A stretch of DNA of 64,000 nt. Origin: Aquipuribacter hungaricus (GTDB taxonomy: Bacteria > Actinomycetota > Actinomycetes > Actinomycetales > JBBAYJ01). The translations under genes were made by a program, and so were the position numbers. The notes beneath the pieces were generated by a model. The model saw nothing but the letters and a program-made list of their open reading frames with translations. It made no database searches and was not told the DNA's origin. The DNA lies in the NCBI RefSeq assembly GCF_042663885.1, contig NZ_JBHSXV010000001.1, one strand, 5' to 3'. Below are positions 16,830-25,546 of the stretch, piece after piece; the stretch's first letter is position 1; each line of letters starts with the position of its first letter.

Positions 16830-18092
16830 GTGGCCAGGACACGCAGCGCAGCGCAGGAGCAGATCGCCGACCTGCTGCGCACAGCCAAGGACTCGCTCCA
16901 CCTCAGCGTCGCGTTCATGACGCGGATGGACGGCACCACCCAGACCTTGGAGGTCGTCGACTCCTCGGTCCCGTGGGTGTTCCAGGAGGGGTACCAGCAG
17001 AAGCAGGAGGTGACGCTCTGCCAGGGCGTGCGCGACGGGACGCTGCCCGCGGTGATGTCCGACCTGCGCGAGCACCCCGACGCGATGTGGCGCCCCGCGG
17101 CGAAGTTCCCGCGCATCCGCTCCTTCGTCTCCGTCCCGATCACCCTCAGCGACGGCACCCTGTACGGCACCTTCTGCGCCGCCGGCCTGTCGACCGACAA
17201 GGGGCTCGCCGACCGCGACAAGGGCCTGATGGACGTCCTGGCGCACGCCGCGTCGGTGGTCATCGAGCCCGGCGTCCGCGAGCAGGCCCGGCGCGAGGAC
17301 ATCGAGGACCGGCTCGTCCCGCTGGAGGCCGCGGGCGGCCCCCGCGTCGTGCTGCAGCCCATCGTCGACATCGTCACCGGCCGCCGCGTCGGCTCCGAGG
17401 CGCTCAGCCGGTTCCCGCAGGAGTGGGGCAAGGCGCCCGACGTCGTCTTCGCCGAGGCCCACAGCGTCGGCCGCGGCGACGCCCTGGAGCTGCAGGCCCT
17501 GCAGCGCGCGGCCGGGCTGCTGGACCGGGTCGACGGCTACGTGTCGATGAACGTGTCGCCGTCCACGCTGCTGCGCCCGGACCTGCTGGAGTTCCTCGGC
17601 GCGCTGCCGCTGCCGCGCATCCTCCTCGAGCTGTCCGAGCACGACCCGGTCGAGGACTACGTCGCGCTGCGCGAGGCCCTGGCCCCGCTGCGCACGCAGG
17701 GCATGCGCCTGGCCATCGACGACGTGGGCGCCGGGTTCTCCTCGCTGCGCCACATCGTCGTCACCGAGCCCGACGTCATCAAGCTCGACCGCAGCATCGT
17801 CGACGGCCTGGCCACCGACCGTGTCCTTCACAGCCTGGTCCGCTCCCTCGTCGACTTCGCCGCCGGGCTCGGCTCCCTCGTCGTCGCCGAGGGCGTCGAG
17901 ACCGCCGAGGACGCGCTCGCCCTGCACGACCTGCAGGTCGGCTACGGGCAGGGCTGGTTCTGGGGCCGGGCGGTCCCGGCCGACGAGCTCCGCGACCAGT
18001 TCACGACGCCGGTCCGGGCCGAGGTCCCCTCCGCCGGCGCCGCGGTGCCGCAGCAGCTGCGCCGCAGCGACAGCGGGGCGGTGGTCGCCTAG
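16830..18092 (+). CDS. GAF-EAL protein, putative c-di-GMP phosphodiesterase
   Basis: 420 residues. A GAF-type sensor domain (about 10-150, including VPITLSDGTLYGTFCAAG) is followed by an EAL domain (about 165-395) without GGDEF. The metal and catalytic positions are kept: SEALSRF for the EAL glutamate, SMNVSPSTL, LLELSEHDP, AIDDVGAGFSSL (DDVG rather than the usual DDFG), VIKLDRSIV and VAEGVET. It should therefore hydrolyse c-di-GMP or at least bind it, under control of the GAF ligand. A second c-di-GMP protein lies at 34.2 kb. Confidence 0.88.
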   Translation: MARTRSAAQEQIADLLRTAKDSLHLSVAFMTRMDGTTQTLEVVDSSVPWVFQEGYQQKQEVTLCQGVRDGTLPAVMSDLREHPDAMWRPAAKFPRIRSFVSVPITLSDGTLYGTFCAAGLSTDKGLADRDKGLMDVLAHAASVVIEPGVREQARREDIEDRLVPLEAAGGPRVVLQPIVDIVTGRRVGSEALSRFPQEWGKAPDVVFAEAHSVGRGDALELQALQRAAGLLDRVDGYVSMNVSPSTLLRPDLLEFLGALPLPRILLELSEHDPVEDYVALREALAPLRTQGMRLAIDDVGAGFSSLRHIVVTEPDVIKLDRSIVDGLATDRVLHSLVRSLVDFAAGLGSLVVAEGVETAEDALALHDLQVGYGQGWFWGRAVPADELRDQFTTPVRAEVPSAGAAVPQQLRRSDSGAVVA

Positions 18093-18193
18093 AGGCACCG
18101 TCGACCCGGGGCGGGTTCCCGGCGGGGCCTAGGCACGACGGCGGGGAGGAGGCAGGATCGGCGCGGCCGACCCCCTCACGTCCTGGAGCCCCC

Positions 18194-20203
18194 ATGCCCG
18201 TGCGCCACCCTGTCCTGACCGCCCTCGCGGGCGCCGGGGCGACCGTCCTCGCCTGCGGCCTGCTCGCCGCACCGGCGCAGGCCGCCCCGGTCTCCATCCG
18301 GGTCCTGACGATCAACGACTTCCACGGCCGGCTCGTCGCCGAGTCCGGCGCCCCCGGCGCGGCGCTGCTGGCCGGCGCGGTGTCCCAGCTCTCGGCCGGG
18401 CAGCCCACCGCCTTCGTCTCCGCGGGCGACAACATCGGCGCCAGCCCGTTCGTGTCCGCCGTGCAGGACGACGCCCCCACCGTCGACGTGCTCAACCGGA
18501 TGGGGCTCATCACCTCCGCGGTCGGCAACCACGAGTTCGACCGCGGCTACGACTTCCTCGCCGACGACGAGACCCACGGGGTGCGCGGCGAGGGCCTGGC
18601 CGGGTTCCCCATGCTCGGCGCGAACGTGTCGGGCGAGACGCCCGGGCTGGCCCCCTACGACGTCGTCGAGGTCGGCGGTGTCGACGTCGGCTTCGTCGGC
18701 GTGGTCACCGAGCAGACGCCGTCCCTGGTCGCCGCCGACGGCATCGCCGGCATCACCTTCACCGACCCCACCGCCGCGGCCAACACCGCCGCCGAGGCGC
18801 TCAGCGACGGCGTGGCCGCCAACGGCGAGGCGGACGTCGTCGTCCTGCTCGCCCACGAGGGCGCCGAGGAGCCCACCACCGCCCCCGCGGACTGCGCCGC
18901 CCTGGCGGCAGGCACCGCCGGCGGCGCGTTCGGCGACATCGTCTCCGGCGTCAGCGACGACGTCGACGTCGTCGTCGGCGGGCACACCCACCTCACCGTC
19001 GCCTGCGACGTCCCCCGTGCCGGGGGCGTCCTGCCCGTGGTCGAGGCCAACTCCTACGGCATGTCGCTGGGCCAGGTCGACCTCACCGTCGACTCGACCA
19101 CCGGCGAGGTGCTGTCGGCCGGCGGCCGGGTCGTGGACGTCATGACCGGCGGGTTCACCCCCGACGCGACGATCCAGTGCGTGGTCGACACGGCCCGCGC
19201 GGACGCCGCCGTCGTCGGGGAGGTCCCCGTCGGCGAGATCACGACGACCGTCGCCCGGGCCTTCGGCGCCGACGGCCGCGAGGACCGCGGCCGCGAGTCC
19301 GCGCTCGGCAACCTCATCGCCGACGTCCAGCTCGACGCCACCGCGGACCCCGCCCTCGGCGGCGCGCAGATGGCCTTCATGAACCCCGGCGGCATCCGCG
19401 CCGACCTGCAGCTGGCCGCCAGCGGGGACGAGGGCGAGGGCGTGGTCACCTACGCCGAGGCCGCCACCGTCCAGCCCTTCGCCAACGGCGTCGTCACCAT
19501 CACGCTCGACGGCGCGGAGGTCGACGCGGCGCTGGAGCAGCAGTGGCAGCCGGCCGGCTCGTCCCGCCCGTTCCTCGCGCTCGGCGTCTCGGAGGGGCTG
19601 ACCTACACCTACGACCCCGCCCGCGCGCAAGGCGACCGCGTCGTCTCCGTCAGCCTCGACGGCGTCCCGCTGGACCCGGCCGCGGAGTACCGCGTCACGG
19701 TCAACTCCTTCCTGGCCACCGGCGGCGACAACTTCGCCGCCTTCGCCGGGGGCGAGGACCGTCAGGACAACGGGTTCAACGACCTCAACGTGCTCGTCGA
19801 CTACCTGGCCGCGAACTCCCCGGTCACCCCGGACCTGACGCCGCGGCGGACCCTCGTGGGCGCCACCGGCACGCCCGCCCCGCTGTCGACGACGGCCCCC
19901 GTGGCCCCGGCGACGCCGGCACCCCCGCGCCCCGCCGACTGCGACGCGGCCGCCCCGTCGCCGTCCCCGTCGCCGTCGACGAGCCCCGCGGCCTCCCCGA
20001 CGCCCAGCGCGTCGGCGGCCGCCCCCGCCCCGGGGGCGACCGTGCGCCCCGGCACCACGGGCTCCAACCCGGGCCTGCGCGTCGACACCGGCCGTACCGA
20101 CCCGGTGTCGTCCGCCCAGGCGCCCCTGCTCGTCCTGCTGCTGCTGGCCGCCGCCGCCGGCGGCACCGCGGTGGCGCTGCGACGGGCGCGGGGCAGGCAC
20201 TGA
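18194..20203 (+). CDS. Secreted 5'-nucleotidase / metallophosphatase
   Basis: 669 residues. A signal peptide of about 30 residues ends APAQAAP. The metallophosphatase domain has TINDFHG, SAGDNIGASPF, AVGNHEFDRG and VVVGGHTHLTV, and the 5'-nucleotidase C-terminal domain has the ALGNLIADVQ and NPGGIRADL lines. A long Pro/Ser/Ala-rich wall-spanning region, one transmembrane helix and a basic tail (RRARGRH) follow; there is no LPxTG. The enzyme should salvage extracellular nucleotides at the cell surface. A class F sortase gene lies downstream, but the missing motif argues against this being its substrate. Confidence 0.92.
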   Translation: MPVRHPVLTALAGAGATVLACGLLAAPAQAAPVSIRVLTINDFHGRLVAESGAPGAALLAGAVSQLSAGQPTAFVSAGDNIGASPFVSAVQDDAPTVDVLNRMGLITSAVGNHEFDRGYDFLADDETHGVRGEGLAGFPMLGANVSGETPGLAPYDVVEVGGVDVGFVGVVTEQTPSLVAADGIAGITFTDPTAAANTAAEALSDGVAANGEADVVVLLAHEGAEEPTTAPADCAALAAGTAGGAFGDIVSGVSDDVDVVVGGHTHLTVACDVPRAGGVLPVVEANSYGMSLGQVDLTVDSTTGEVLSAGGRVVDVMTGGFTPDATIQCVVDTARADAAVVGEVPVGEITTTVARAFGADGREDRGRESALGNLIADVQLDATADPALGGAQMAFMNPGGIRADLQLAASGDEGEGVVTYAEAATVQPFANGVVTITLDGAEVDAALEQQWQPAGSSRPFLALGVSEGLTYTYDPARAQGDRVVSVSLDGVPLDPAAEYRVTVNSFLATGGDNFAAFAGGEDRQDNGFNDLNVLVDYLAANSPVTPDLTPRRTLVGATGTPAPLSTTAPVAPATPAPPRPADCDAAAPSPSPSPSTSPAASPTPSASAAAPAPGATVRPGTTGSNPGLRVDTGRTDPVSSAQAPLLVLLLLAAAAGGTAVALRRARGRH

Positions 20204-20325
20204 CGACCGGACCCACGGGCTCGGCGGGCACCCCGCCCGGTCCCGGACCGTCGCGCCCCCCTGGCACGCACGCGCGTGCCGGGGGGGCGCGCCGCCGTGC
20301 CCGCCCGAGGACGCTGCGGCTGCCC

Positions 20326-21045
20326 GTGCCGCTGCGCCGTGGCCTGCCGCGCGCCGTGCCGGTCCTGCTGGGCCTCGTCCTGGTCGGCGTGCTCGTCCTC
20401 GTGCTCGGTCCCCGGACCGGTACGGGCCCCGGCGTCGCGGCCCCCGGCGTCGCGGCCCCCGTACCGGTGACCACGGCGGCTGCGCCGTCGTCGCCGGCGT
20501 CGCCCGCCGTGCCCGTCCCCGCCCCGTCGACCGCGCCCGCGGAGGGGATGTCGCTGGTCGTGCCCGCGCTCGGCCTGCGCACGGACGTCTCCGAGGTGTC
20601 GCCCGTCGGCGGCCGGATCGACCCGCCGACCTTCGACCGCGCCTACCGGATCGCGCCCTACGGCACGCCCGGCTCGGACAACACGACCTACATCGCCGGG
20701 CACTCCTGGAACGCCGGCGACGCGGTGTTCAACCCGCTGCTGGACGTCGAGAGCCAGGAGGCGACCCTGGCCGCCGGCGACCTCGTCGAGGTCGTCGAGG
20801 ACGGCGTCACGTACCGCTACGAGGTCCTCAGCACCGCGCGGTACCCCAAGGGCACGCTCGCCGACGTCGGCGAGGTGTGGGACAGGGTCCCGGGGCGCCT
20901 CGTGCTCATCACGTGCTTCCAGCTGGACACCGGGGCCCGCTCGCGCGACAACCTCGTCGTCACCGCGCAGCTGCTGCCCGGCTCCCCCGGACCCGTCGTG
21001 CCGTCCGGGACCGCGACCGCGGGCTCGGCCGCCCCCGCCCGCTAG
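20326..21045 (+). CDS. Class F sortase
   Basis: About 239 residues from a GTG at 20326; earlier in-frame codons contain no ATG, GTG or TTG before the upstream gene's stop, so the start is moderately sure. One N-terminal helix (VPVLLGLVLVGVLVLVL) and a Pro/Ala-rich linker lead to the catalytic beta-barrel. The sortase triad is present as His126 (YIAGHSW), Cys197 (LITCFQ) and Arg in GARSRDN. Class F sortases are typical of actinobacteria and join sorted proteins to the wall, yet no LPxTG protein is visible in this window. Confidence 0.85.
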   Translation: MPLRRGLPRAVPVLLGLVLVGVLVLVLGPRTGTGPGVAAPGVAAPVPVTTAAAPSSPASPAVPVPAPSTAPAEGMSLVVPALGLRTDVSEVSPVGGRIDPPTFDRAYRIAPYGTPGSDNTTYIAGHSWNAGDAVFNPLLDVESQEATLAAGDLVEVVEDGVTYRYEVLSTARYPKGTLADVGEVWDRVPGRLVLITCFQLDTGARSRDNLVVTAQLLPGSPGPVVPSGTATAGSAAPAR

Positions 21046-21057
21046 GACCGGCGGCGC

Positions 21058-24000
21058 TCACCAGCCGTAGAAGACCCGCTCCATGACGGCCCTCGCGTGC
21101 CGTGCCGCGCGCAGCCAGTCCTCCTCCAGCGTCGAGGCCATGCCCGGCCCGTGCCCGAGCAGCCGCGCGACCCCGTCGAGGTCCCGCCGGTCCGTCGGCA
21201 GGGAGTCGGTGGACCGGCCGCGCCACAGCGTCATGGCGTCCCGCAGGCGCGACGCCAGCCGCCAGGCCACCTCGAGCGTCTCGGCGTCGGCCGGCGACAG
21301 CAGCCCCGCGTCCCGGGCGGCGGCCAGCGCCTCGCCGGTCGAGGCCGTGCGCATCGAGGGCAGCTCGTGGGCGTGGCGCAGCTGCAGCAGCTGGACCGTC
21401 CACTCCACGTCGCTGAGGCCGCCCCGGCCGAGCTCGACGTGCCGCCGGGCGTCGGCGCCGCGGGGCAGCCGCTCGGACTCCACCCGGGCCTTGATGCGCC
21501 GGATCTCCGCGAGGGCCTCCGCTGAGGGCCCGCCCACCGGGTAGCGCAGCGGGTCGATGACCTCGGTGAACCGGGCCGCGAGCCCCGCGTCGCCGACGAG
21601 GACGTTGGCCCGCAGCAGCGCCTGGTGCTCCGAGGGGACCGACCAGCGGCCGTAGTAGGCGCGCATCGCCTCCAGGCTGCGGACGAGCTCGCCGTTGCGC
21701 CCCTCCGGCCGCAGCCCGGCGTCCAGCTCCACGGGGGGCTCGGCCCCGGGCCGGCGGAGCAGCTCCCGCGCCCGGGTCATCACCTCTCGGGCGACGTCGG
21801 CGGCCTCCTTGGCGTCGGCGCCCTCGCGCGGGTCGTGGACGAGCACCACGTCCACGTCGCTGCCGTAGCTGGACTCCCCGCCGGCGAGGCGGCCCAGGAC
21901 GAGCACGAGCAGCCGGGTCGGCAGCGCGTCCAGGGCGCCCGTGACGTCGGTGGCGGCGCCGCGGGCGAGCGCGGCCTCGCGGGCGGCCACCTGGACGGCA
22001 GCGGTGACGGTGACCGCGTCCGCGGTGGCCAGGGCGCGCCCGGCGGCCGCGGCGTCGACGAGTCCGGTGACGTCGGCGACGCCCGTGCGCACCACCTCGC
22101 GGCGGCGGATCGCGCGCAGCGACGCGACGGCCTCCTCCGCCCCGGCCGAACGCTGCGCCACGGCCAGGGCCTCGGCGAGCAGCGAGGCGTGCGTGGGCGG
22201 GACGAGCCGGTCGTCGGAGTCGAACAGCGCCGACGTGGTGGGGGCCCTCTCGATGAGCGCCCCCAGCAGCCTGCCGGAGCCGAGCACGAGCGCGAACCGC
22301 TCGGCCGCGCCGGCAGAGTCGCGCAGCATCTTGAGGTACCAGTGGGTGGTGCCGAGCTCGTCGGAGATCCGGCGGAACGACAGCAGGCCCGCGTCGGGGT
22401 CCGCGGCGTCGGCGAACATGCCGAGCATGGCGGGCAGCAGGGTGCGCTGGATCGCCGCGCGCCGGCTCACCCCGCCGGTGAGCGCCTCCATGTGCCGCAG
22501 CGCGCCGGCCGGGTCCCGGTAGCCCAGGGCCTGCAGCCGCGCCGACGCCGCGGCGCTGGTGAGCCGGACCTCGTCGGTGGACAGCGAGGCGATCGCGGTC
22601 AGCAGCGGCCGGTAGAACAGCTTCTCGTGCAGCCGCGTGACGGCACGGACGGTCTCCGCCCACCGGGTCCGCAGGTCGTCGGCGTCCGCACCCGGGCGCA
22701 GCACGAGCCGGGCGAGGCGGCGCCAGCCCTCGGGACGGTCGGGCAGGACGTGGGTGCGGGCCAGGCGCTGCAGCTGCAGCCGGTGCTCCAGCACCCGCAG
22801 GAACCGGTAGGCGCGGTCGAGCTCGGAGCCGTCGTCCCGGCCGATGTAGCCGTGCGCCGTCAGCGCCTCCAGGGCGACGAGCGTGCCGGGGGCGCGCAGC
22901 CGGGTGTCGGTGCGGCCGTGGACCAGCTGGAGCAGCTGCACGGAGAACTCCACGTCGCGCAGCCCGCCGCGGCCGAGCTTGAGCTGGCGGTCGGCCTCCT
23001 TGGCGGGGATGTGCTCGACCACCCGGCGGCGCATCGCCCGGGCGGACTCGACGAACCCCTCGCGCTCAGTGACCTGCCACACCATCGGCCCGACGGCGTC
23101 TAACCACCGCCGGCCGAGCTCCTCATCGCCGGCGACGACCCGCGCCTTGAGCATCGCCTGGAACTCCCAGGGCTCCGCCCAGCGCTCGTAGTAGGCGACG
23201 TGGCTGGCCAGGGACCGGGTGAGCGGGCCGCGCTTGCCCTCGGGGCGCAGCGCGGCGTCGACCTCCCACAGCGAGCCCTCGGGGGTCGTCCCGCCGCACA
23301 CCTGCCCGATGGCGGCCGCGAGCCGCGCCCCGACGGTCTGGGCGTCCCCCTCGTCCAGCGTGCCGCCCTCGACGGGCTCGCAGACGTAGAGCACGTCGAC
23401 GTCGGAGATGTAGTTGAGCTCCCGGGCGCCGGTCTTGCCCAGCGCGACCACGGTCAGGCGGACCTGGTCGGCCTGCGCGACCTCCCACGTGGCCAGGGCG
23501 TGCGCGGCCACCAGCGCCGCGTCGGCCATGTCCGCCAGCGCCGCCCCCACGCGCGGGAGCACGGCGGCGGCGTCCGGGGCGCACAGGTCGGTGGCCGCGA
23601 CGGCGACCAGCTGGTCGCGGTAGGCGACCTTGAGCGCGTCGCGCGCCGCGGTGCCCTCGCGACCGCGCACGGCGGCGAGCATGGCCTCGCGCCGCTCCCC
23701 CGCCTCCATCGCGAGCCCGTCGCGCAGCACGAGCCGCCACGACGCCGGGTACCGGACCAGGTGGTCGGTGAGCGCGCGGCTGGCGCCGAGGACCCTCACC
23801 AGGCGGCGCAGCGGGCCGGGCCCGTCGTCCTCCCGGTCGTCGACGACGACGTCCCGCAGCCGGCCGCACAGGTCCTGGTCGGCGACCTCCACCAGGCGGA
23901 CCAGGCCGAGAAGGGCCGCGTCCGGGTCGGCGGTGTCGCCGAGCAGCTCCGCCAGCGCCCACGAGCCGAGCTCGGAGCGCGACAGCTCGCCCAGGCGCGC

Positions 24001-24096
24001 CAGGGCGGTGCCGATGTCGACGAAGCCGGCCCGCGCGACGTGCGCGCGCAGCGAGTCCTGCCGGCGCCCGTCGACCTCGCCCGTGCCGGGACCCAT
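21058..24096 (-). CDS. glnE: Glutamine synthetase adenylyltransferase / adenylyl-removing enzyme
   Basis: 1012 residues, usual for actinobacterial GlnE. It attaches AMP to, or phosphorolytically removes it from, the regulatory tyrosine of GlnA1. Both nucleotidyltransferase cores are intact: the N-terminal adenylyl-removing domain has LNYISDVDVLYV at about 225-240 and the C-terminal adenylyltransferase has SSYGSDVDVVLV at about 740-750, each with the paired aspartates. The ATG lies 10 bases after the glnA2 stop, so glnA2-glnE form an operon. The substrate tyrosine is found in GlnA1 (3.3 kb) but not in GlnA2. Confidence 0.96.
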   Translation of the reverse strand: MGPGTGEVDGRRQDSLRAHVARAGFVDIGTALARLGELSRSELGSWALAELLGDTADPDAALLGLVRLVEVADQDLCGRLRDVVVDDREDDGPGPLRRLVRVLGASRALTDHLVRYPASWRLVLRDGLAMEAGERREAMLAAVRGREGTAARDALKVAYRDQLVAVAATDLCAPDAAAVLPRVGAALADMADAALVAAHALATWEVAQADQVRLTVVALGKTGARELNYISDVDVLYVCEPVEGGTLDEGDAQTVGARLAAAIGQVCGGTTPEGSLWEVDAALRPEGKRGPLTRSLASHVAYYERWAEPWEFQAMLKARVVAGDEELGRRWLDAVGPMVWQVTEREGFVESARAMRRRVVEHIPAKEADRQLKLGRGGLRDVEFSVQLLQLVHGRTDTRLRAPGTLVALEALTAHGYIGRDDGSELDRAYRFLRVLEHRLQLQRLARTHVLPDRPEGWRRLARLVLRPGADADDLRTRWAETVRAVTRLHEKLFYRPLLTAIASLSTDEVRLTSAAASARLQALGYRDPAGALRHMEALTGGVSRRAAIQRTLLPAMLGMFADAADPDAGLLSFRRISDELGTTHWYLKMLRDSAGAAERFALVLGSGRLLGALIERAPTTSALFDSDDRLVPPTHASLLAEALAVAQRSAGAEEAVASLRAIRRREVVRTGVADVTGLVDAAAAGRALATADAVTVTAAVQVAAREAALARGAATDVTGALDALPTRLLVLVLGRLAGGESSYGSDVDVVLVHDPREGADAKEAADVAREVMTRARELLRRPGAEPPVELDAGLRPEGRNGELVRSLEAMRAYYGRWSVPSEHQALLRANVLVGDAGLAARFTEVIDPLRYPVGGPSAEALAEIRRIKARVESERLPRGADARRHVELGRGGLSDVEWTVQLLQLRHAHELPSMRTASTGEALAAARDAGLLSPADAETLEVAWRLASRLRDAMTLWRGRSTDSLPTDRRDLDGVARLLGHGPGMASTLEEDWLRAARHARAVMERVFYGW

Positions 24097-24106
24097 CAGT
24101 GCCGGG

Positions 24107-25453
24107 TCACAGCAGCGGCAGGTAGCGGCGCCGCTCGAAGGGCGTGATCTCGCGCCGGTAGTCGTCCCACTCCGCCCGCTTGTTGCGCAGGAAGAAGTCG
24201 AAGACGCCCTCGCCGAGGGTGTCCGCGACGAGCTCGGAGCCCTCCATGACGCTGATCGCCTCGGACAGGCTGCCGGGCAGGGGCTCGATGCCGAGCGAGC
24301 GGCGCTCGGAGTCGGTGAGCTCCCACACGTCGTCCTCGGCACCGGCGGGCAGCTCCCAGCCCTCCTCGACGCCCTTGAGGCCGGCGGCGAGCAGCACCGC
24401 GAAGGCCAGGTAGGGGTTGGTCGCCGGGTCCAGGGCGCGGTACTCCACCCGCGTCGACTGGCCCTTGCTCGGCTTGTACATCGGGACCCGGACCAGCGCG
24501 GAGCGGTTGTTGTGGCCCCAGCAGACGTAGGACGGCGCCTCGCTGCCGCCCCACAGCCGCTTGTAGGAGTTCACCCACTGGTTGGTGACGGCGGTGATCT
24601 CGCGGGCGTGCCGCAGCAGGCCGGCGATGAACGAGCGGCCGGTCGTCGACAGCTGGTACTCCGCGCCGTCGGCGTGGAAGGCGTTCGCCTCGCCGGAGAA
24701 CAGCGACAGGTGCGTGTGCATCCCCGACCCGGGCAGCCCGGCCAGAGGGCGCGGCATGAACGAGGCCTGGTGGCCCTGGGCGAAGGCCACCTCCTTGACC
24801 ACGGTGCGGAAGGTCATGATGTTGTCGGCCGTGGACAGCGCGTCGGCGTAGCGCAGGTCGATCTCGTTCTGGCCCGGCCCGTTCTCGTGGTGGGAGTACT
24901 CCACCGAGATGCCGAGCGCCTCCAGCATGGTGATCGCCTCGCGGCGGAAGTCGTGGGCGACGCCGGCGGGGACGTGGTCGAAGTAGCCCGCCTGGTCGAC
25001 CGGGACCGGGATCCCCTGCGCGTCGAGGTCCTTCTCGAACAGGTAGAACTCGATCTCGGGGTGCGTGTAGAAGCTGAACCCGGCCTCGGCGGCCTTGGCC
25101 AGCGTGCGCTTGAGGACGTGGCGGGGGTCCTGCGGGGCGGGCAGCCCGTCGGGGGTGAGGACGTCGCAGAACATCCGCGCGGTCCCCTGCCGCCCGTCGG
25201 GGCCGCCGCGCCACGGCAGCACCGCGAACGTCGACGGGTCCGGGCGCACGAGCATGTCCGACTCCACGACCCGGGCCAGGCCCTCGATGGTCGAGCCGTC
25301 GAAGCCGATGCCCTCGGTGAAGGCGGCCTCGAGCTCCGCGGGGGCGACCGCCACGGACTTGAGCGAGCCGAGCACGTCGGTGAACCAGAGCCGGACGAAC
25401 CGGACGTCCCGCTCCTCGACGGTGCGGAGGACGAACTCCTGCTGACGGTCCAT
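24107..25453 (-). CDS. glnA2: Type I glutamine synthetase, GlnA2 type
   Basis: 448 residues. Conserved GS motifs include EIEFYLFEK, GSGMHTHLSLF, VNSYKRLW and NPYLAFAVLL. At the position of the adenylylation tyrosine it reads DDVWELTDSE, so it should escape GlnE control, as in Mycobacterium GlnA2. It is cotranscribed with glnE. In Mycobacterium tuberculosis GlnA2 is dispensable and less active than GlnA1; its precise role here is open. TACCGT lies 6 nt before the ATG with no Shine-Dalgarno, so the operon is probably leaderless. Confidence 0.95.
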   Translation of the reverse strand: MDRQQEFVLRTVEERDVRFVRLWFTDVLGSLKSVAVAPAELEAAFTEGIGFDGSTIEGLARVVESDMLVRPDPSTFAVLPWRGGPDGRQGTARMFCDVLTPDGLPAPQDPRHVLKRTLAKAAEAGFSFYTHPEIEFYLFEKDLDAQGIPVPVDQAGYFDHVPAGVAHDFRREAITMLEALGISVEYSHHENGPGQNEIDLRYADALSTADNIMTFRTVVKEVAFAQGHQASFMPRPLAGLPGSGMHTHLSLFSGEANAFHADGAEYQLSTTGRSFIAGLLRHAREITAVTNQWVNSYKRLWGGSEAPSYVCWGHNNRSALVRVPMYKPSKGQSTRVEYRALDPATNPYLAFAVLLAAGLKGVEEGWELPAGAEDDVWELTDSERRSLGIEPLPGSLSEAISVMEGSELVADTLGEGVFDFFLRNKRAEWDDYRREITPFERRRYLPLL

Positions 25454-25459
25454 GGCTGC

Positions 25460-25465
25460 ACGGTA
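25460..25465 (-). promoter_or_regulatory. -10-like hexamer TACCGT for glnA2-glnE
   Basis: On the minus strand TACCGT ends 6 nt before the glnA2 ATG. No ribosome site is present in the gap. Confidence 0.5.
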
Positions 25466-25534
25466 GTGCGTGGGCCGGACCCGCGGCCGGTGGCGCCGCC
25501 GACGGCACCCCGCGGGCGGCGGCGCGCTGCTGGC

Positions 25535-25540
25535 TAGCCT
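25535..25540 (+). promoter_or_regulatory. -10-like hexamer TAGCCT before nadE
   Basis: TAGCCT ends 6 nt before the GTG start at 25547, in the spacing of leaderless genes. Confidence 0.5.
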
Positions 25541-25546
25541 GGGCTG

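Noticed and set aside
21625..23103. Long plus-strand frame antisense to glnE
   Set aside because: Composition (Gly/Arg/Ala/Gln, no hydrophobic core) and full overlap with a well-conserved enzyme mark it as a GC-rich shadow.
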